From assembly GCA_041687295.1 (NCBI GenBank), contig JAWLCG010000014.1:1-29810 (forward strand): a stretch of DNA of 29,810 nt. Reading direction: 5' to 3'. This DNA comes from JAWLCG01 sp041687295. GTDB taxonomy: Bacteria > Planctomycetota > Phycisphaerae > SM23-33 > FEN-1343. The notes below the pieces were generated by a model. That model saw nothing but the letters and a program-made list of their open reading frames with translations. It was not told the DNA's origin and did not search any database. Positions 7,042-15,229 of this stretch are shown piece by piece. Both the position numbers and the translations under genes were made by a program. How positions within the stretch are numbered: position 1 is the first letter of the stretch; each line of letters opens with the position of its first letter.

Positions 7042-8070
7042 TCAGAGCGTCTCTCCCGGCACGAGGGTATAGGGCAACGTGACGGGGGCGGGGCACTGGC
7101 CGGCGACGACGGCGTCGAGGGCGGCGATCGTCTGGCGGGCCAGGGCCTCGTGGGTCACGGTCAGCTCGGTCGGCTGGATGGGCAGGCCGCCGGCCTGGTA
7201 ACCGGGGCCCAGGACGATCAGCGAGAGCGCCTCGGGCACGGGCCGACCGGCCTCCAGCGCCGCTCGCCAGACCGGCCCGGCCAGCGAGGGCGTGCTCAGC
7301 AGCAGCGCGTCGGCCTGCGGGTGCTGCGCCAGCCAGGTCCGGACATCGGCAACGGCGGCGGGCTTGCACGTGCAGACCGGCAGCACCTCCAGGCCCTGCG
7401 CGCCGGCCAGTTCCGCCAGGACCCCGAGGCGGACCTCGTAGGCGTAGTGGGCCGGGCCCACGCCAGAGGGCCGCTGGCGAACGTAGGCGACTCTCCGCCG
7501 CCCGCGCCGGGCGAACAGCGCCAGCGCCTGGCGAATCGCACCCTCTTCGTCAAAGCTGATACAGCCCGGCCCCGTGCGGTCGTTGGTGTTCGCCTGCACG
7601 GTGGGGATGCCGAAACGGTCGACGGCCTCGCGCACGGCCGGCGAGGGCGTGGAGAACAGCATCAGCCCGTCGACGCAACTCTCGCGGATGACCCGGGGCA
7701 GCTCGCCCTCAGGGTTCAGCCGCTCGACCACCAGCAGCCAGTCGCGCCGGTGGGCGGCGATGGTCAGCAGGTCCAGCACGCGTTCGGGGATGAAGCCCAG
7801 GGCCTGGGCCAGGACGGCGACGGCCCCGTGGCGGCGGCGGAAGTGGTTGCGGTACGACCGGTTGGGACGATATCCCACCTGCCGGGCCGTAGCGAGAACG
7901 CGCTGGCGGGTCCGCTCGCTGTAGCGGACCGACCCGCTGCGGCGGTCGTTGACGATGTCGGTCACCACCCGCAGCGAAACGCCTGTCAACTCGGCCAGGC
8001 GGGCCAGCGTGACGCGGTCAGGGCTGGCAGCCTCGGCCTGGGTCAGGTCCTGGGTCGTGTCGGATTCCAT
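7042..8070 (-). CDS. LacI-family transcriptional regulator
   Basis: 342 residues from ATG 8070. The N-terminal LacI helix-turn-helix is at about 20-45 (VTLARLAELTGVSLRVVTDI, then the Asn-Asp-Arg hinge approach), with VLATARQVGYRPN at 58-70 as in the family. The rest is a periplasmic-binding-protein-like sensor domain (DGLMLFSTPSPAVREA, GIPTVQANTND, GRRRVAYVRQ, QADALLLSTPSLA). Such proteins repress sugar-use genes until an inducer binds. The gene lies directly upstream of the GH5-like and GH26 genes with 47 nt between, which makes them the likely targets. An in-frame TTG at 8106 is also possible but overlaps the -35 element, so I prefer the ATG. There is no Shine-Dalgarno; the promoter suggests a leaderless transcript. 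Confidence 0.9.
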   Translation of the reverse strand: MESDTTQDLTQAEAASPDRVTLARLAELTGVSLRVVTDIVNDRRSGSVRYSERTRQRVLATARQVGYRPNRSYRNHFRRRHGAVAVLAQALGFIPERVLDLLTIAAHRRDWLLVVERLNPEGELPRVIRESCVDGLMLFSTPSPAVREAVDRFGIPTVQANTNDRTGPGCISFDEEGAIRQALALFARRGRRRVAYVRQRPSGVGPAHYAYEVRLGVLAELAGAQGLEVLPVCTCKPAAVADVRTWLAQHPQADALLLSTPSLAGPVWRAALEAGRPVPEALSLIVLGPGYQAGGLPIQPTELTVTHEALARQTIAALDAVVAGQCPAPVTLPYTLVPGETL

Positions 8071-8077
8071 ATGCTGA

Positions 8078-8106
8078 ATCGTACAGGCAGAACCCGAATC
8101 CGTCAA
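8078..8106 (-). promoter_or_regulatory. Promoter of the lacI-like gene, predicted leaderless
   Basis: Minus strand: TTGACG (8106-8101), 17-nt spacer, TACGAT (8083-8078), then exactly 7 nt to the A of the ATG at 8070. The transcription start should fall at or next to the initiation codon. The ADP-ribosylglycohydrolase gene has the same -10 to ATG distance. Confidence 0.6.
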
Positions 8107-8155
8107 TCATCGAAATGTTGGTCGGCCCGTGGCGGTCGGCCGGTGGGGGCGGAGG

Positions 8156-9430
8156 CTACGGCCTCAGCTCGGTAGTCTGGCCGGCGGCGTGGTGGACGAC
8201 GGCGTGCCAGTGGGCCGGGTCGGGGTTGGCCAGGCCGCGCTGCGTCCAGGTGTTGGTGCGGTAGAGGTAGAAGGGCTCCTCGTAGGCGGTGTAGACGTGG
8301 CGGCCTTGCTGGTGGAACTCAACGCGGTCGATCCACTCGGGGTACAGGGCGGCCACGCCGAGCCAGCGCGTGCCGTCTTTGCCCACGTGGCGGTCGAAGC
8401 CGAGAAAGGCCAGCGGGTTGGCCCCGTCGCCGGGGCGGGCCTGGCCCGACTCGCTCAGCGGGCCCGGCAGGCCGACGGCGCGGGCGACGCGCTCGGCGAA
8501 GAAGCGGTCCTCCGCCGCCGACACGCTCCAGTCGGCGGGCGGCTCCTGCTTGGTCAGGTTGTTGTAGTAGCCCCAACTGGTGCCGGTCTCGGCCGCCACG
8601 TCGACGCGGCTGTAGCAGGGGGAGTCCTCGTTGCAGACGATCGGCACGCCGGGGCAGACCGCGCGGACCTTCTGGACGAAGGCGTAGTACTGCGCGCGGT
8701 CCAGGCCGTTGCCGTGGATCAGCACCACGTCGCTGGCGGCCGCCGTCTCGGGGAAGAACGTGCCGCCCCCGCCGCTGCAGCCGACCGGCAGCCCGCCGGA
8801 GTGCTCGCGGGCCAGGTCGATCAGCACGGCCATGCCCTCGCCGCTGTTGACCAGCGGGCGGTGGCGGAAGTTGCCGACCTCCTGCTCGTTGGCGACCTCG
8901 AGGATCACGTTGCGGTAGCCGATCTCGCCCAGCCACCGCGAGGCCGACACCACGCCGTTGCGGATCGTGCGGGCGTCGCGCAGGCGGGGGGCCTGGCCCT
9001 GGTAGAGGAAGCTGACGATGATGACCATCCCCACGCGGTCGGCGGCCGCGATGAGCCGCTCGAGCCGCCCGAGGTAGCGCCCGTCGATCACCGTGCCGTC
9101 CTCGCTGAAGGGGTTGTTGTCGATCGTGTCATTGGCCGTGGTGAACACCGGCATGCCGCCCTGCAGGCCCACCGTCAGGGCGAGCACGCCGTAGCGGTGC
9201 CACTGCGGCAGGGCGGCGATCAGCTCGTCGGTGTGGCGCTCGGGGTCCCAGCGGTCCCAGCCGAAGCGGGCGAAGCGGGCCGGGTCGGCGGCGTCGTCGA
9301 AGATGCCCTGGATGAATCGCCCGTTCATCAGCAGGCCGTGGGCGGCGGGGTTGGTGGCGCCCTGGGCCTGGTAGGTGGGCTGGCCGTTGATGCAGAAGCG
9401 GTCGCCCTGGATGCTCAGCGTGGTGGTCAT
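8156..9430 (-). CDS. Putative cytoplasmic glycoside hydrolase (GH5-like TIM barrel)
   Basis: 424 residues from ATG 9430, preceded by CAGGA. No signal peptide. The N-terminus (LSIQGDRFCINGQPTYQAQG) is the beta-strand pair that opens many clan GH-A barrels. RNVILEVANEQEV holds the expected acid/base Glu182 and VPIVCNEDSPC the expected nucleophile Glu268, so the retaining pair is present. The C-terminal ~90 residues (EWIDRVEFHQQGRHVYTAYE) look like a small beta-rich domain. I cannot assign a GH family or substrate with confidence. It is the third gene of the operon after the nucleotidyltransferase and GHMP kinase (43 nt from the kinase stop), which suggests it frees a sugar in the cytoplasm for phosphorylation and activation. 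Unrelated to the two secreted hydrolases in having no dockerin or PEP-CTERM tail. Confidence 0.7.
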   Translation of the reverse strand: MTTTLSIQGDRFCINGQPTYQAQGATNPAAHGLLMNGRFIQGIFDDAADPARFARFGWDRWDPERHTDELIAALPQWHRYGVLALTVGLQGGMPVFTTANDTIDNNPFSEDGTVIDGRYLGRLERLIAAADRVGMVIIVSFLYQGQAPRLRDARTIRNGVVSASRWLGEIGYRNVILEVANEQEVGNFRHRPLVNSGEGMAVLIDLAREHSGGLPVGCSGGGGTFFPETAAASDVVLIHGNGLDRAQYYAFVQKVRAVCPGVPIVCNEDSPCYSRVDVAAETGTSWGYYNNLTKQEPPADWSVSAAEDRFFAERVARAVGLPGPLSESGQARPGDGANPLAFLGFDRHVGKDGTRWLGVAALYPEWIDRVEFHQQGRHVYTAYEEPFYLYRTNTWTQRGLANPDPAHWHAVVHHAAGQTTELRP

Positions 9431-9473
9431 GTCGGGTCCTGTGTGCGGTGTGTCGCGGTTCAGTCGGCTGGGC

Positions 9474-10853
9474 CTACGATCTGGCGACCTCAAACGCCGC
9501 CGGCCCGGGGCGGGTCACCAGGAACGCGGCCCGGGCGGCTGGGGCGGGGAAGGCCTCGCTGTAGCGGACGGCCCAGAGCTGGGCGAGGGTGTCGGCCTGC
9601 TCGCGGGGGGCCAGGGCCCACACGCTGCCGCCGAAGCCCGCCCCGAACGCCGAGGCCGCCTCCGCCCCCAGCTCGCGAGCGGTGCGGGCGAGAAAGACCG
9701 TCTCGAGCACCTGGTTGCCCAGCAGCCGTTCCGCCCCATCCTGCGAGCGATCGACGAGCAGGCCGAAGCCGTCCATGTCGCCGCCGGCCAGGGCGTCGAC
9801 GGCGGCCGGGATGACCCGCTCGCTCTCGGCGACGAAGTGGTCGACCCGGCGGAGCAGGTCCTCGGCGGCGAAGTCGCTCTGGCCGGCGCCGGAGGCGACG
9901 GCGTCGCGCACGGCCCCGGGCCCGGCGGCGTCGATCGCGGCGGCGAGGTGCGGCTGCTCGCCCCCGCTGGCGAGGCGCCACAGGCGAGCAGCCTCGCCGG
10001 CCAGTCGGCTGGCGCGGTTGTAAAGCTCGCGGGCGCTGCCAGTCTTCTCGGCCAGCACGCCGCTGGAGGCGATGACGAAGGCCCATGGCTCAGCCAGGGC
10101 CACCGACCGCTCCAGGGCCACCGGGCAGAAGCGGTACTGCCGCAGCCGGCCGGCCTCGCAGCACAGCATGGCCGTGTGGTCCTCGCTGCCGCCGAAGGTG
10201 CCCACGCCCCGATCGCCCGGCAGGGGCCCGAAGCTCTGGCCGTTCTCGACGGTGCCGAGGTACTCGGCCAGGGCCTCGCGCGTGTCGATGGCCTGGCGGT
10301 AGGGCCCGCGGGCGGGCAGGTCGTTGATCGCCGACAGCGCCAGGAACACCGAGACCATCAGGGCGCTGGAGCTGCTCATGCCGGCCGCCATGGGCAGGTC
10401 GCTCAGGAAGGCCAGCTCCGCCCCTCGCAGGGGCCCGGCGAAGTTGCGGGCCAGTCGGCGGGCGACGGTCATGGGGTAGTTCGTCCAGCCGCTGCTCGCC
10501 GGCGTCAGGTCGGGTGAAAGCGTGAAGGCGGCCTCGTCGGCCCCCGCCACGTTCAGCACCCGCAGCTGCGCGTCGGTCCGCGGGTGGGCGACCACGCAGA
10601 AGCCCCGCTCCGGCACGGCCAGGAGGCTTCGGCCGCCGGCGTAGTCGGTGTGCTTGCCGAGCACCTCGATGCGTCCTGGCACGTAGAAGGCCCGCACCGG
10701 TGCACTGGCCGGGGTGCCCGCGTCGCGCAGGGCGTCGGCGACCTGGGCGAACAGGGCGGCCTTGTCGCGGGCGGCCGGGGCGGACAGGCCCTGCCGCGCC
10801 AGCTGCCGGGCCAGGTCGGCCGAGGCGTCCAGCTCGCGCAGCGTCAGGCTCAT
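9474..10853 (-). CDS. Galactokinase-like GHMP sugar kinase
   Basis: 459 residues. Sugar-1-kinase of the GHMP superfamily, which transfers the ATP gamma-phosphate to C1 of a sugar. The galactokinase signature is present but altered: VPGRIEVLGKHTDYAGG at 58-74, with Lys67 where galactokinases have Glu (GEHTDY). The GHMP ATP-binding motif is LPMAAGMSSSSAL (153-165), GGSEDH at 221-226 provides the catalytic Asp225, and GAGFGGSVWAL near the C-terminus is motif 3. Length is somewhat above that of typical GalK because of an N-terminal ~55-residue helical extension, present in many galactokinases. The start is ATG 10853, overlapping the upstream nucleotidyltransferase stop by 4 nt (ATGA). Galactose, L-arabinose or another sugar are all possible substrates given the Glu-to-Lys change. 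Confidence 0.88.
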   Translation of the reverse strand: MSLTLRELDASADLARQLARQGLSAPAARDKAALFAQVADALRDAGTPASAPVRAFYVPGRIEVLGKHTDYAGGRSLLAVPERGFCVVAHPRTDAQLRVLNVAGADEAAFTLSPDLTPASSGWTNYPMTVARRLARNFAGPLRGAELAFLSDLPMAAGMSSSSALMVSVFLALSAINDLPARGPYRQAIDTREALAEYLGTVENGQSFGPLPGDRGVGTFGGSEDHTAMLCCEAGRLRQYRFCPVALERSVALAEPWAFVIASSGVLAEKTGSARELYNRASRLAGEAARLWRLASGGEQPHLAAAIDAAGPGAVRDAVASGAGQSDFAAEDLLRRVDHFVAESERVIPAAVDALAGGDMDGFGLLVDRSQDGAERLLGNQVLETVFLARTARELGAEAASAFGAGFGGSVWALAPREQADTLAQLWAVRYSEAFPAPAARAAFLVTRPGPAAFEVARS

Positions 10854-11668
10854 AACCGCACCTCCCGGCCCCGCAGTCGCTGGGCGACGGCCTCGATGTC
10901 GGCTCGGCTGGACAGGTCGAGAACCGCCCCGGCCAGGGGCACGACGGTGAAGCACTCGCCCAACCGCTCGATGGCGTACTCCACCGCCGAGGGGATCTCC
11001 AGCTCGCCGCGGGGGCTGGGCTCGATGTTCCGGCAGGCTGTGAAGATGGCCGGGCCGAACCGCCAGCAGTTCATGCTCACGCCGACCGGGCCGCTCAGCC
11101 GGGCCAGGTCCGCCGCGTCGGGCTTCTCGACGATCCGCCGCAGGTGGCCGGCCGGGTCGGTCTCGACGACGGCGAACTTCGCGATCCGCTCGGGCGGGAT
11201 GTTGCTGCCGGCGAGCATGGCGTCGCGGTCGAAGGCGACCAGGCCGGGCCCGTCGAGCCCCCGCAGCGCCGCCAGGGCCGCCGGCGGGTAGTGGTTGTCC
11301 GAGTTGATCACCAGGAAGGGCTCGCCGTCGGCGAAGGCCTCGGCGGCAGCCACCGCGTCGGCCGTGCCGCGCGGCTCGGGCTGGATGGCGAACTCCACGG
11401 CGATGCGGGTGGTCTTCACCTGGCGGGTGTAGTAGTCGCGGACGCTGTCGTGCTCGGGCCCGATCACCAGGCAGGCGCGGGTGTAGCCGGCCTCGGCCAG
11501 CTCGTGCAGGACGTAGTCCAGGAAGGGCCGATCGATCGGGATCATGGCCTTGAGGCCCGTCTGGGCGATGGCGGCCTGGGCGGGGTCGAGGCGGGCGTCG
11601 GCGTCGGCCTGGCGCATCCGCGTGCCCAGCCCGCGGGCGAGGATGACGGCCTGGGTCATGTCGGCCAT
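10850..11668 (-). CDS. Sugar-1-phosphate nucleotidyltransferase
   Basis: 272 residues from ATG 11668, with AAGGAG six nt upstream. Rossmann-like NTP-transferase fold that joins a sugar 1-phosphate to a nucleotide. The N-terminal loop is VILARGLGTRMRQ (8-20; usual form LAAGxGTRLxP), GLKAMIPI carries Lys40, GTADA lies at 101-105, and INSDNHYP (121-128) supplies the metal-binding Asp124. VEKPD follows at the usual sugar-binding place. The product should be an NDP-sugar; whether UDP-, dTDP- or GDP- cannot be told. First gene of the operon with the GHMP kinase and the cytosolic glycosidase. The kinase makes sugar 1-phosphate, exactly the substrate needed here, so the pair resembles a salvage route that bypasses GalT. 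The domain order kinase plus nucleotidyltransferase is also known as single-polypeptide fusions in other sugar salvage enzymes. Confidence 0.88.
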   Translation of the reverse strand: MADMTQAVILARGLGTRMRQADADARLDPAQAAIAQTGLKAMIPIDRPFLDYVLHELAEAGYTRACLVIGPEHDSVRDYYTRQVKTTRIAVEFAIQPEPRGTADAVAAAEAFADGEPFLVINSDNHYPPAALAALRGLDGPGLVAFDRDAMLAGSNIPPERIAKFAVVETDPAGHLRRIVEKPDAADLARLSGPVGVSMNCWRFGPAIFTACRNIEPSPRGELEIPSAVEYAIERLGECFTVVPLAGAVLDLSSRADIEAVAQRLRGREVRL

Positions 11669-11696
11669 GGGGTACTCCTTGTACGGGGTCGGCCCC

Positions 11697-11725
11697 ATTG
11701 CACCGGCCCGGCCCGCGGTTGTCAA
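11697..11725 (-). promoter_or_regulatory. Promoter of the nucleotidyltransferase/kinase/glycosidase operon
   Basis: Minus strand: consensus TTGACA (11725-11720), 17-nt spacer, TGCAAT (11702-11697) followed by G. The predicted start near 11690 leaves about 20 nt of leader containing the AAGGAG ribosome binding site. This is the strongest promoter match in the window. Confidence 0.65.
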
Positions 11726-11732
11726 GCCAAGG

Positions 11733-11862
11733 CAGTGCGCCACGGTGCGGCACTGCCGCCCCTTCGGGGCTCTGCGCATTTAGGGACACCTTTTCCGGGG
11801 GCTCACGCCCCCGGCCAAGAACTGGCGCCCCTCCGGGGCTCCGATCCACGCCCCTGCGGGGC
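11733..11862. repeat. Cluster of GCCCC/GGGGC hairpins in a divergent intergenic region
   Basis: The 340-bp gap 11669-12008 separates the divergent operon and beta-helix gene. It holds short palindromes in series: CAGTGC...GCACTG (11733-11755), GCCCC-TTC-GGGGC (11758-11770), CCGGGGGC-TCAC-GCCCCCGG (11795-11814), GCCCC-TCC-GGGGC (11827-11839) and GCCCC-TGC-GGGGC (11850-11862). The GGGGCTCCGATCC string between two of them recurs at 23680. I see no gene here. Confidence 0.65.
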
Positions 11863-11900
11863 TCGGCCCCACGCTGGGATTTCTTCCTGGCCCGGCGCGC

Positions 11901-11906
11901 TACAAT
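11901..11906 (+). promoter_or_regulatory. Candidate -10 element (TACAAT) of the beta-helix gene
   Basis: GCGCTACAATG stands out in GC-rich sequence and is repeated upstream of the aldo/keto reductase gene (22571-22581). No good -35 hexamer lies at 16-18 nt. It would give a leader of about 95 nt. Confidence 0.35.
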
Positions 11907-12008
11907 GGAACGGAACCGGTTTGGACCTCTGGGGTTGAACTGGTGGGGCGCCCCGGGTGGGCCGGGCGCCGACCCGTCGCGCGTTCTTGAGGAAAGGGGT
12001 ACACGCTC

Positions 12009-15000
12009 ATGTTCGGGACCGCCATCCGCTTGTCGATTGTCCTGTCGGCCCTGGCTCTGCTGGCCGGGTCGGCTGGGGCCCAGCCGGCCGAGTTCTCGTG
12101 GCAAAGGCCCCACGCCCGCGTCCTGCCCCAGGGCGACCTGGAGTGGCAGCCCGAGCCGTTCGAGTTCCGCCCCGGACAGACTGTCCGCTACATCGACTTC
12201 GAGAACGGCGACGACGCCAACCCCGGCACGCGCGACCAGCCCTGGAAGCACCACCCCTGGGACGCTAACGCCGCCTCCAACGCCGCCGAGGCCCAGGGCG
12301 TCGACACCTACGTCTTCCGCCGCGGCGTGATCTATCGCGGCCAACTGACCGCCCAGGAGTCCGGCCAGCCCGACCGACCCATCCTGCTCACCAGCGACCC
12401 CGACTGGGGCGAGGGCGAGGCGATGCTCTACGGCTCGGTGCCCCTGACCGACGGCTGGCAGCAGGTCACGCCGGAGACCGCCCCGGCCAGCCTGCCCGAG
12501 CCGCAGCGGGTGTGGGTCTACGAGCTGGGCACCGAGTGGTTCCCCCGCGCCCTCTACGAGGTGCACGACGGGCAGATCACCCGCATCCACCTGGCCCGCG
12601 ACCCCAACTGGACCGTCTCGAACCCCGACGACGTCAAGGCCGAGTGGTACGAGTGGAAGACCAGCGAGAACGTCGAGACCGATGGCGGCATGCGCACCTG
12701 GGCCATGGACCCCGAGCACCTCACGGCCGAGGAGGAGGACGCCTACGTCGGCGGCACGGTGTGGACGGAGTACTCCGGCGTGATGGCCTCGCCGTACCCC
12801 ACCCGCATCGAGGACTACGACCCGCAGCGCGGCGCGGTCCTGGTCGGCGGGCCCTGGGGCAACACCGGGCGGTACCGCCCGATCATCCACAACCGCTACT
12901 ACCTCGAGAACCTGCCGCGCTTCCTCGACAGCGACGGCGAGTACTGGTACGATGACCAGACCGGCCGGCTGTACGTCCGCCTGCCGGAGGGGCGCAACCC
13001 CAACGAGTCGCACGTCGAGGTGCCCCGGCTGACGCAGGTGGTGCAGGTCCGCGACCAGAACCACATCCGCATCTCCGGCCTGACGTTCCGCTTCAACAAC
13101 GGCGCCCACTGGTACGACCGCTGGTGGGACATGCCCGAGGAGGACGGCAACACCGTCAGCATCCTGGGCAACTGCGACGACGTGGCCGTCTCGCACTGCC
13201 TGTTCGAGCACGTCCGCAACGCCATCTGGGCCAATGCGCCCGAGGGCGGGCGGATGGACCGCATCTCCGTCACCGATAACGACGTTCGCGAGACCGACTA
13301 CGACGCCATCGTGCTGCGTCACGGCGGCGTGGACGAGCAGCCCGTCAGCAACCTCTACCGCGTGGAGGTGCTGCGGAACCGGCTCTACCGCGTCGGCCTG
13401 CGCCCGCTGCGCAGCGAGCACGGCATGGCCGTGACGGTGAGCTTCCCGGCCGTGGCCCACGTGGCCGGCAACGTGCTGGACCGCATCTGGGGCGCCGGGC
13501 TGTTCGTCTTCGGCGGCAAGGGCAGCGGCCAGGCCGGCGAGCGGGCGCTCAGCCGAATCCTCATCCACCACAACAAGGTCACCGACCCGCTGCTGAACAC
13601 CAACGACTGGGGCGGCATCGAGACCTGGCAGGGCGGTCCGCACTACGTGTTCAACAACGTCTCGGGCAACCCCGGCGGGTACTGGCACACCAACCACGTC
13701 CGCAAGCCTGACCCCGCCCAGCGGACCCACACGACGGCGCGGTTCGGCTTCGCGTACTACCTCGACGGGTCGTTCAAGAACTACCTGTTCAACAACATCG
13801 CCTGGGGCAAGAACAACGACCTGACCAGCCCGCTGGCCAACACCACGCCGCTGCAGGAGATCATTGGCTTCCAGAACAACATCTTCAATAACAGCTTCTA
13901 CAAGTTCGTGGCCGGCTCGCGCCGCCAGGCCCCCCAGGCCGGGCGCAACAAGTACCTCGGCAACATCTGGCAGGACATGAGCGAGATGTACTTCCGCCAC
14001 GCCAACGAGCGGTTCAGCGAGGCCGAGGCCAACGCCGCCGACGCCGCCGTCGCCGGCAGCCAGGAAGATCCCTACGACTACGCCACGCTCGCCTACGCCG
14101 CCAACGTCTTCTTCGGCGACCCGCGGGCCTTCGGCGTCTTCGAGCACCTCGGCGTGCTCTACGAGAGCCTCCAGAGCTTCCGCCAGGCCCTCGCCGGCCA
14201 GGACGCGCTGGCCGACCAGGTCGGCTGGAACGCCGACGCCCAGCCCATGCCCAACGCCGCCCAGCACGACTTCCGCCTCGGCCCCGACTCGCCCGCCATC
14301 GACCGCGGCGTGAAGTTCTTCGTCCCCTGGGGCCTCTACGGCATGGTCGGCGAGTGGAACTTTTACCGCACGGACGACCCGTCCACCGTCGTCGACGAGC
14401 ACTGGTACCTCACCGCTCTCTACCGGGGCCGGGGCGACTACCGGCACGCCCCGCGCTACGACCTGTCGGCCCAAAACGTCACCGCCGAGAGCTACACCGA
14501 CGGCGTCCTGGAGGACTGGACGGCCGGTGCCCTGACGCTCAACGGCCAGGACCAGTTCCTCGTGCTGGCCGACGAGACGCTCAAGACCGACGTCTCCATG
14601 GGCCAGGGCGAACGGGCCACGCACGTGCCCGGCCCCGACCGCAAGACCGTCGACATGGGCACCAACAACTTCCTGATCGAGGTGCACTTCAAGACCGACG
14701 CCGACTCCGGCACGATCGTCAGCAAGTCCGACGGGCAGACCGGCTACGTGCTGGACCTCGACGCGGGTCGGCCCAGGCTGACGGTGCTGGCCGGCGGCGA
14801 GCGGGCGGCCCGGACGGCCTCGACGGCCATCAACGACGGGCAGTGGCACCACGTGATCGCCGAGGTCGACCGCGCGGGCGAGCAGGGCATCACCCTCTAT
14901 GTCGACGGCCAGGTGGCCAACGGCGACGCCACCGGCCAACTGCCCCCGGCCGAGGCGTCGCTGAGCAACACCGCCGACTTCCTCGTCGGGCGCGGCGCCG

Positions 15001-15206
15001 ACGAGGGCAGCTTCTTCGCCGGCACGCTGGAGTTCCTCCGCGTGGCCCGCGGCACGCTGACCGACGCGGCGACGACGATCGAGGAGCTCTACGCCTGGCA
15101 GTTCGACGGGCCGTTCCTGCGCGACTTCACCGGCGCCGAGCCCACCGGCGAGCGTCGCGACGCCGGCGCCCTCGAGGCGGCCGCCACCGAGGCCCGCACC
15201 CGGTAG
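12009..15206 (+). CDS. Large secreted right-handed parallel beta-helix protein with C-terminal LamG-like domain
   Basis: 1065 residues from ATG 12009, with GAGGAAAGGGG upstream. Signal peptide about 1-24 (LSIVLSALALLAGSAGA). Residues 58-75 (RYIDFENGDDANPGTRDQPW) are the standard entry to parallel beta-helix pectate-lyase-like proteins. The helix runs roughly 330-690 with repeated Asn/Asp-ended coils (NHIRISGLTFRFNNG, NDVRETDYDAIVLRHGG, ILIHHNKVTDPLLNTNDWGG, FNNIFN-like turns). Residues about 880-1030 form a concanavalin/LamG domain (NNFLIEVHFKTD, INDGQWHHVIAEVDRAG, ITLYVDGQV, DFLVGRGA). Such proteins are often polysaccharide lyases or glycosidases acting outside the cell; I cannot identify catalytic residues or a PL/GH family. 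No PEP-CTERM or dockerin tail, unlike the hydrolases at 4312-6994. Monocistronic, ending at a strong hairpin. Confidence 0.88.
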   Translation: MFGTAIRLSIVLSALALLAGSAGAQPAEFSWQRPHARVLPQGDLEWQPEPFEFRPGQTVRYIDFENGDDANPGTRDQPWKHHPWDANAASNAAEAQGVDTYVFRRGVIYRGQLTAQESGQPDRPILLTSDPDWGEGEAMLYGSVPLTDGWQQVTPETAPASLPEPQRVWVYELGTEWFPRALYEVHDGQITRIHLARDPNWTVSNPDDVKAEWYEWKTSENVETDGGMRTWAMDPEHLTAEEEDAYVGGTVWTEYSGVMASPYPTRIEDYDPQRGAVLVGGPWGNTGRYRPIIHNRYYLENLPRFLDSDGEYWYDDQTGRLYVRLPEGRNPNESHVEVPRLTQVVQVRDQNHIRISGLTFRFNNGAHWYDRWWDMPEEDGNTVSILGNCDDVAVSHCLFEHVRNAIWANAPEGGRMDRISVTDNDVRETDYDAIVLRHGGVDEQPVSNLYRVEVLRNRLYRVGLRPLRSEHGMAVTVSFPAVAHVAGNVLDRIWGAGLFVFGGKGSGQAGERALSRILIHHNKVTDPLLNTNDWGGIETWQGGPHYVFNNVSGNPGGYWHTNHVRKPDPAQRTHTTARFGFAYYLDGSFKNYLFNNIAWGKNNDLTSPLANTTPLQEIIGFQNNIFNNSFYKFVAGSRRQAPQAGRNKYLGNIWQDMSEMYFRHANERFSEAEANAADAAVAGSQEDPYDYATLAYAANVFFGDPRAFGVFEHLGVLYESLQSFRQALAGQDALADQVGWNADAQPMPNAAQHDFRLGPDSPAIDRGVKFFVPWGLYGMVGEWNFYRTDDPSTVVDEHWYLTALYRGRGDYRHAPRYDLSAQNVTAESYTDGVLEDWTAGALTLNGQDQFLVLADETLKTDVSMGQGERATHVPGPDRKTVDMGTNNFLIEVHFKTDADSGTIVSKSDGQTGYVLDLDAGRPRLTVLAGGERAARTASTAINDGQWHHVIAEVDRAGEQGITLYVDGQVANGDATGQLPPAEASLSNTADFLVGRGADEGSFFAGTLEFLRVARGTLTDAATTIEELYAWQFDGPFLRDFTGAEPTGERRDAGALEAAATEARTR

Positions 15207-15229
15207 CTCCGCCTTCGTCCCCAACGCAC

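Noticed and set aside
9474..15224. A 1916-codon open frame on the minus strand
   Set aside because: Only the last ~459 codons are the GHMP kinase. The upstream part is antisense to the beta-helix gene and out of frame with the nucleotidyltransferase; long stop-free frames are expected at this GC content.
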